NCBI GenBank assembly: GCA_037013495.1
Contig: CM072810.1
Coordinates: 111,817,398-111,881,397, forward strand
Source of the DNA: Hippophae tibetana
Taxonomy: Eukaryota > Streptophyta > Magnoliopsida > Rosales > Elaeagnaceae
Reading direction: 5' to 3'
Length of the DNA stretch: 64,000 nucleotides
How positions within the stretch are numbered: the stretch's first letter is position 1; each line of letters starts with the position of its first letter. The position numbers were made by a program, and so were the translations under genes. Below, in pieces: positions 60,801 to 64,000 of the stretch. The notes under the pieces were generated by a model. The model made no database searches and was not told the DNA's origin. It saw nothing but the letters and a program-made list of their open reading frames with translations.

Positions 60801-61563
60801 GAAATATTTGTCTATTATGAGCTTGTTACACGATACTGGGGCTGAGAGTTCAATGTGGTAAAGCAGTGACAAATATGAATGGTTCATAATTTATTTTTTA
60901 GGTTCGATAACTCCCCTGATTAGGATGTCATTTTCTGTAGTTGATTGCATTCTTCCTTAAATTTCAACATTTTGGTTAAAATTTTAAACCGTTAAAAATA
61001 AATTTCTTAGACATTTACGCCCACCTGGCAACTTGTTCATGTCACTTTCAGATCTTTTTAATCTAAAATGAAATTTTCTAGAAGCCTAAAAATTCACAAT
61101 TCATATTTCAGGATCTTCCTAACTATGCTCAGCATATGGTGCCTATATTCTCACTACCACAAGAATGGTTATGGTGTGAGTCATGGTGTGGTAATTCAAC
61201 AAAATCCAAGGCAAAAACCATTGATCTTTGCAACAATCCCATGACTAAGGAACCCAAACTACAGGTGGATACACATTTTTGGGGGTTGTCTATGTGCCTC
61301 CACGTCAATCTAAGATATCATATTATTTGTTTATTGATTAATTTTTCATGTAATTTTGCTAACTACTGTTATTATGATCCTTGTAGGGTGCTAGAAGAAT
61401 AGTCTCTGAGTGGCCAGATCTGGATTACGAGGCAAGACAATTCACAGCAAAAATACTAGGAGATGAAGTTGATGCCCAACAGTCTACACCATCTACTAGT
61501 CATTTACCGGATTCAACTAGGGACAGCTCAGATGATGACCTTGAATCCAAGGCAGAATTATGA
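45875..61563 (+). CDS. UGGT: UDP-glucose:glycoprotein glucosyltransferase, 37 exons
   Basis: The ER folding sensor (EBS1 in Arabidopsis) that re-glucosylates misfolded N-glycoproteins for the calnexin cycle. Exons: 45875-46035, 46356-46805, 46918-47071, 48036-48207, 48337-48410, 49185-49281, 49353-49465, 49565-49680, 49857-49914, 50439-50591, 50697-50795, 50896-51042, 51263-51331, 52254-52342, 52507-52669, 53347-53481, 53582-53681, 53771-53865, 53993-54105, 54208-54415, 54661-54729, 55566-55708, 56418-56519, 56760-56907, 57671-57727, 57823-57953, 58107-58195, 58302-58651, 58766-58855, 59131-59195, 59492-59594, 59704-59862, 59969-60109, 60251-60294, 60517-60631, 61112-61264, 61387-61563. They total 4902 bases, in frame, giving 1633 residues, close to the family length. 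A signal peptide occupies about residues 1-28. Thioredoxin-like sensor domains and beta domains fill the middle. The GT24 catalytic domain starts near 1315, with the DxD motif D1429-A-D1431 in F-V-D-A-D-Q. The C-terminus is K-A-E-L, a KDEL-like ER signal. Introns 11 and 35 start with GC. No break is seen. Confidence 0.96.
47484..47915. repeat. About 210-bp tandem duplication in UGGT intron 3
   Basis: Two diverged units (about 47484-47691 and 47700-47915) share gtatcaactgaatct, caacttaaaatca, taggttctctaat and gtttaaacagcaataccc in the same order. The divergence is visible, so the duplication is not recent. Confidence 0.85.
50796..50895 (+). other. GC-AG intron 11 of UGGT
   Basis: The exon ends CTTGAG and the intron starts GCAAGT, the strong U1-pairing context in which GC donors are tolerated. 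It ends TTGCAG. No nearby GT keeps the frame. Confidence 0.9.
60179..60229. repeat. (TTGCTAA)n minisatellite in UGGT intron 33
   Basis: Nearly seven perfect copies of the 7-base unit, ending about 20 bases before the intron's acceptor AG. Confidence 0.95.
60632..61111 (+). other. GC-AG intron 35 of UGGT
   Basis: The exon ends GATCAG and the intron starts GCAAGT; it ends TTTCAG. Using the GT four bases on would break the frame. Confidence 0.88.
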
Positions 61564-61984
61564 TTACAGAACACTATCTATATATAGACTATGGTTTTTC
61601 TGTAGCCCTGAAAGAGAGATTAGTGTTTCTGTGCATTTCATTAAGTTTAAATGACGGTGGTGCCCATTTCGAACAATACTGTTCTGTGCTAAAGAAGAGG
61701 TCTTTGCTCCACAATTTTCCCACAAGAACCATAGGAACTACTACGAGAATATGCCAATCGAGGCAAACTCTTTATTTTATCTGCTGACAGTCTTGTTAAC
61801 ATCTTTTGGCGTACTGGCCCTTATAAGATGCAATCATGCAACTTAGGAGAAATTCAGCTTTTGATTATCAGTTTATTAGGAAATTTTCCACATATGTGAT
61901 TTCGTTTGTTTTCATTATTTTATGGCGATGTAGTTGAAAGATCTTCCTTATATGAATTGCCAACTATTTTGAAGCATAGTTCCT
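61564..61984. other. UGGT 3' UTR and downstream flank
   Basis: Sequence directly after the UGGT stop, presumably its 3' UTR. No polyadenylation site can be fixed from sequence alone and no other gene is seen. Confidence 0.5.
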
Positions 61985-62320
61985 TATTAGGATCAAAGTG
62001 TGCAAAATTACAATAATTTTTTGTTGTGGATTTGCAAGTCCACTAACTATTGAAAATTGTACCAGAAGTCTAAAATTTTAAAAATTATTACAAATAGAAC
62101 ACGTGAATAATCTAAATCAATTACAACTCAAAAAAATATAAATTTAGATAAATTTGAACACATAATAATTGATTTATAAATACATAATAACTTAAACAAA
62201 TATGACGTGTATTTAAGTGTTTCATTTATGAAAGTTTTGGACTTCTGGTTTATTTATTAATAGTTAGTGAACTTGTGTCTCACCTAAAAATTAGTGAAAT
62301 AGTGGATCATTGTTACCCTC
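61985..62320. mobile_element. Long-TIR MITE, copy B
   Basis: A non-coding element with inverted ends. The left has caagtccactaactatt then accagaagtctaaaa (62035-62075). The right, inverted, has caagttcactaactatt then accagaagtccaaaa (62275-62235). A weaker similarity (ggatcaaagtg against aatgatccact) extends outward, so the terminal repeats may be about 90 bases long. The inner part matches copy A at 38346-38660 in reverse orientation. Long inverted ends suggest a Mutator-like MITE, but no target duplication was confirmed. Confidence 0.65.
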
Positions 62321-64000
62321 ATTTCTACCAGTTGTATACTACCCTTTGCCTTTACGTACTTTCTGATTACGGAGGAAGCCAATCTCGGTATGTGAAACTT
62401 CCATTGCTATCATTATAGTGCTATACCATTCTAGGTACTCAATGAATACTGAATAATGATGGGTATTTCCCAATGAAGATAGACACTACATGTATTGTGG
62501 ATTTTACCTAATTTTATCACTTACATGGATATGTGTCTGTATTGTCTCTAACTCTGAGGAACGTAATCCATGAGTGCCATGGAGTATCGAAAAGTTCTCT
62601 AGGTTTGCCATGAGATTTTGTTTGCATACTGCATTGCACTTTCACTTATCTGGCTTTTCAAGTAAAAAAAAAGGTTTAGTTTATAGATTAACATGTCTAC
62701 TTGGACCACTTGTGATTGTTGGGGCTGGGTAGTGAAAATGGAGCATACACTTGAATCACTATTGTTCTTATCAAGTGATTGACAGCCATGAATAGGAATG
62801 AGTAGGATTCACTTTTATAGAGCACCAGAGGCACTCCTCACCATTCCTTTTTGTGCTCATATAATAAATAAATATATAAATTGTTGTCCTATTTTCCTGA
62901 ATTTTACAAACTTATGCTGGTTCCCTCATGGACCGGATCGGAACCGGGACTGTCAAACCGCAACCGTAGAATCGGGATGTGGAGGTAAAGGGTAAAGGAT
63001 AAAGGATCAAAGTTATGTCACATTCATGCTTCAATATAATTAATTATGAGATAATAAGTGGTGATTGTGACAATGATGATGATTGTATGATAATTGAGGA
63101 GAATAAATGTTAGACAAAATACAATCTCAAAATTGGGGGATTCAGTTTCACATTCAAATCAGTTGTTGTGCATGTTCATCAGTTTGTTCTGTATTGATGC
63201 TGACTAGGCACACATAAAGGTGATTAGGTGCTAGTACATTTGTATCCTTCAATTTGTTTTTTTCTTCCTTTCCAATATCAAATGATCATGCAATGTACCA
63301 ACCACCATAGAGCTCATGGAATAATTCCTATTCAACATTGCATACCCAAAACCTCAATAAGTACTTATGGAATTGAAAATTTAATACAATTTTTTTTATT
63401 AGCTTCATTATTTTTAAATAATACAAGTCATATTACATCAACATCATAATACAAAAAATTAAGCAGTTTAGTTATTTTGTGATCATCCACTGGCATAACT
63501 TGTGATCATGCACATTTGTTTATTTGTTTTGTTTTTTTTAATGTAACTAGGGTATATTAATTGTGTTAATTAAAGTAGTTTAATCATTTTGTTATTTTGA
63601 TAACAGTTTAGTTATTTTGTTATAAAAAACAAACACCACAATGACAAATTATAATTTTATTTTTTATCAATTTTACGATCATCATTATATATTGTTAAAG
63701 ACTATCGATAAAATTCATATCTTAATAATAATTAAAAAATATGATGTAAAAATTGATTATTTGTCCTCATATTACTTTTCAAAACAAAATGATTAAATTA
63801 TTATAAAAAAATAACAAATGAATCAATTTTATAATCATCCTTGTATAGTCACATCTTTAAGAAAATATGTATCTCCTAATAAATTTGAAAATCGTCGAAC
63901 ATTAAGATTTTTATAACATTCTTATTATCAGTTTCTAAGTAAACTGTTTTAAACTTTTTCTCCAGTCTACCAAAATAGAGAAAAACAAAGCATTAACTTC
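62321..64000. other. Intergenic region to window end
   Basis: No gene or RNA gene is supported. There is a short less A+T-rich patch at about 62920-62990 and A+T-rich sequence to the end. Confidence 0.6.

Noticed and set aside
62925-62990. GC-richer patch with ggaccggatcggaaccggg.
   Set aside because: Resembles fragments of dispersed plant repeats but is too short to define.
1-64000. CRISPR-like arrays, phage-type or bacterial defence operons, biosynthetic clusters.
   Set aside because: The tandem repeats are microsatellites or simple duplications without spacers. The genes are ordinary plant nuclear genes with no shared pathway.

Overview
The window is nuclear DNA of a flowering plant, most likely a eudicot. 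It is A+T-rich, its host genes carry many short GT-AG introns, and it holds a DYW-class PPR protein, an elongator tRNA-Met with an intron after the anticodon, a SPARK-domain receptor kinase, and plant copia, gypsy, Harbinger and CACTA elements. Nothing in the sequence fixes the species.

Layout. 0-6 kb: two decayed fragments (an RNase H-like domain and a protein-kinase-like gene) and an otherwise quiet spacer. 6-17 kb: a gene-dense block, all on the minus strand: a single-exon beta-hydroxyacid dehydrogenase, a single-exon DYW PPR protein, a tRNA-Met gene just upstream of it, and a six-exon alkaline-ceramidase-family gene. 17-26 kb: A+T-rich spacer around a single-exon SPARK receptor-like kinase on the plus strand. 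26-43 kb: a nest of mobile elements. An intron-bearing but broken and partial copy of the splicing-factor gene SYF1 (minus strand) is split by two Ty1/copia elements. The second copia element itself contains a 1.8-kb solo LTR that looks like Ty3/gypsy of the Tat/Athila kind. A long-TIR MITE and a decayed PIF/Harbinger transposon with a CACTA MITE inside it lie next to this. 45.9-61.6 kb: a complete 37-exon gene for UDP-glucose:glycoprotein glucosyltransferase (UGGT/EBS1), whose exon model closes in frame at 1633 residues. 61.6-64 kb: spacer with a second copy of the same MITE.

The host genes do unrelated housekeeping, signalling and organelle jobs: ER glycoprotein quality control, sphingolipid metabolism, organelle RNA editing, small-acid metabolism and cell-surface signalling. 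They do not form a pathway or cluster. I found no convincing new multi-gene system. The most informative features are the layered insertions in the SYF1-like copy, with a readable order of events, and fine gene structure such as two GC-AG introns in UGGT.
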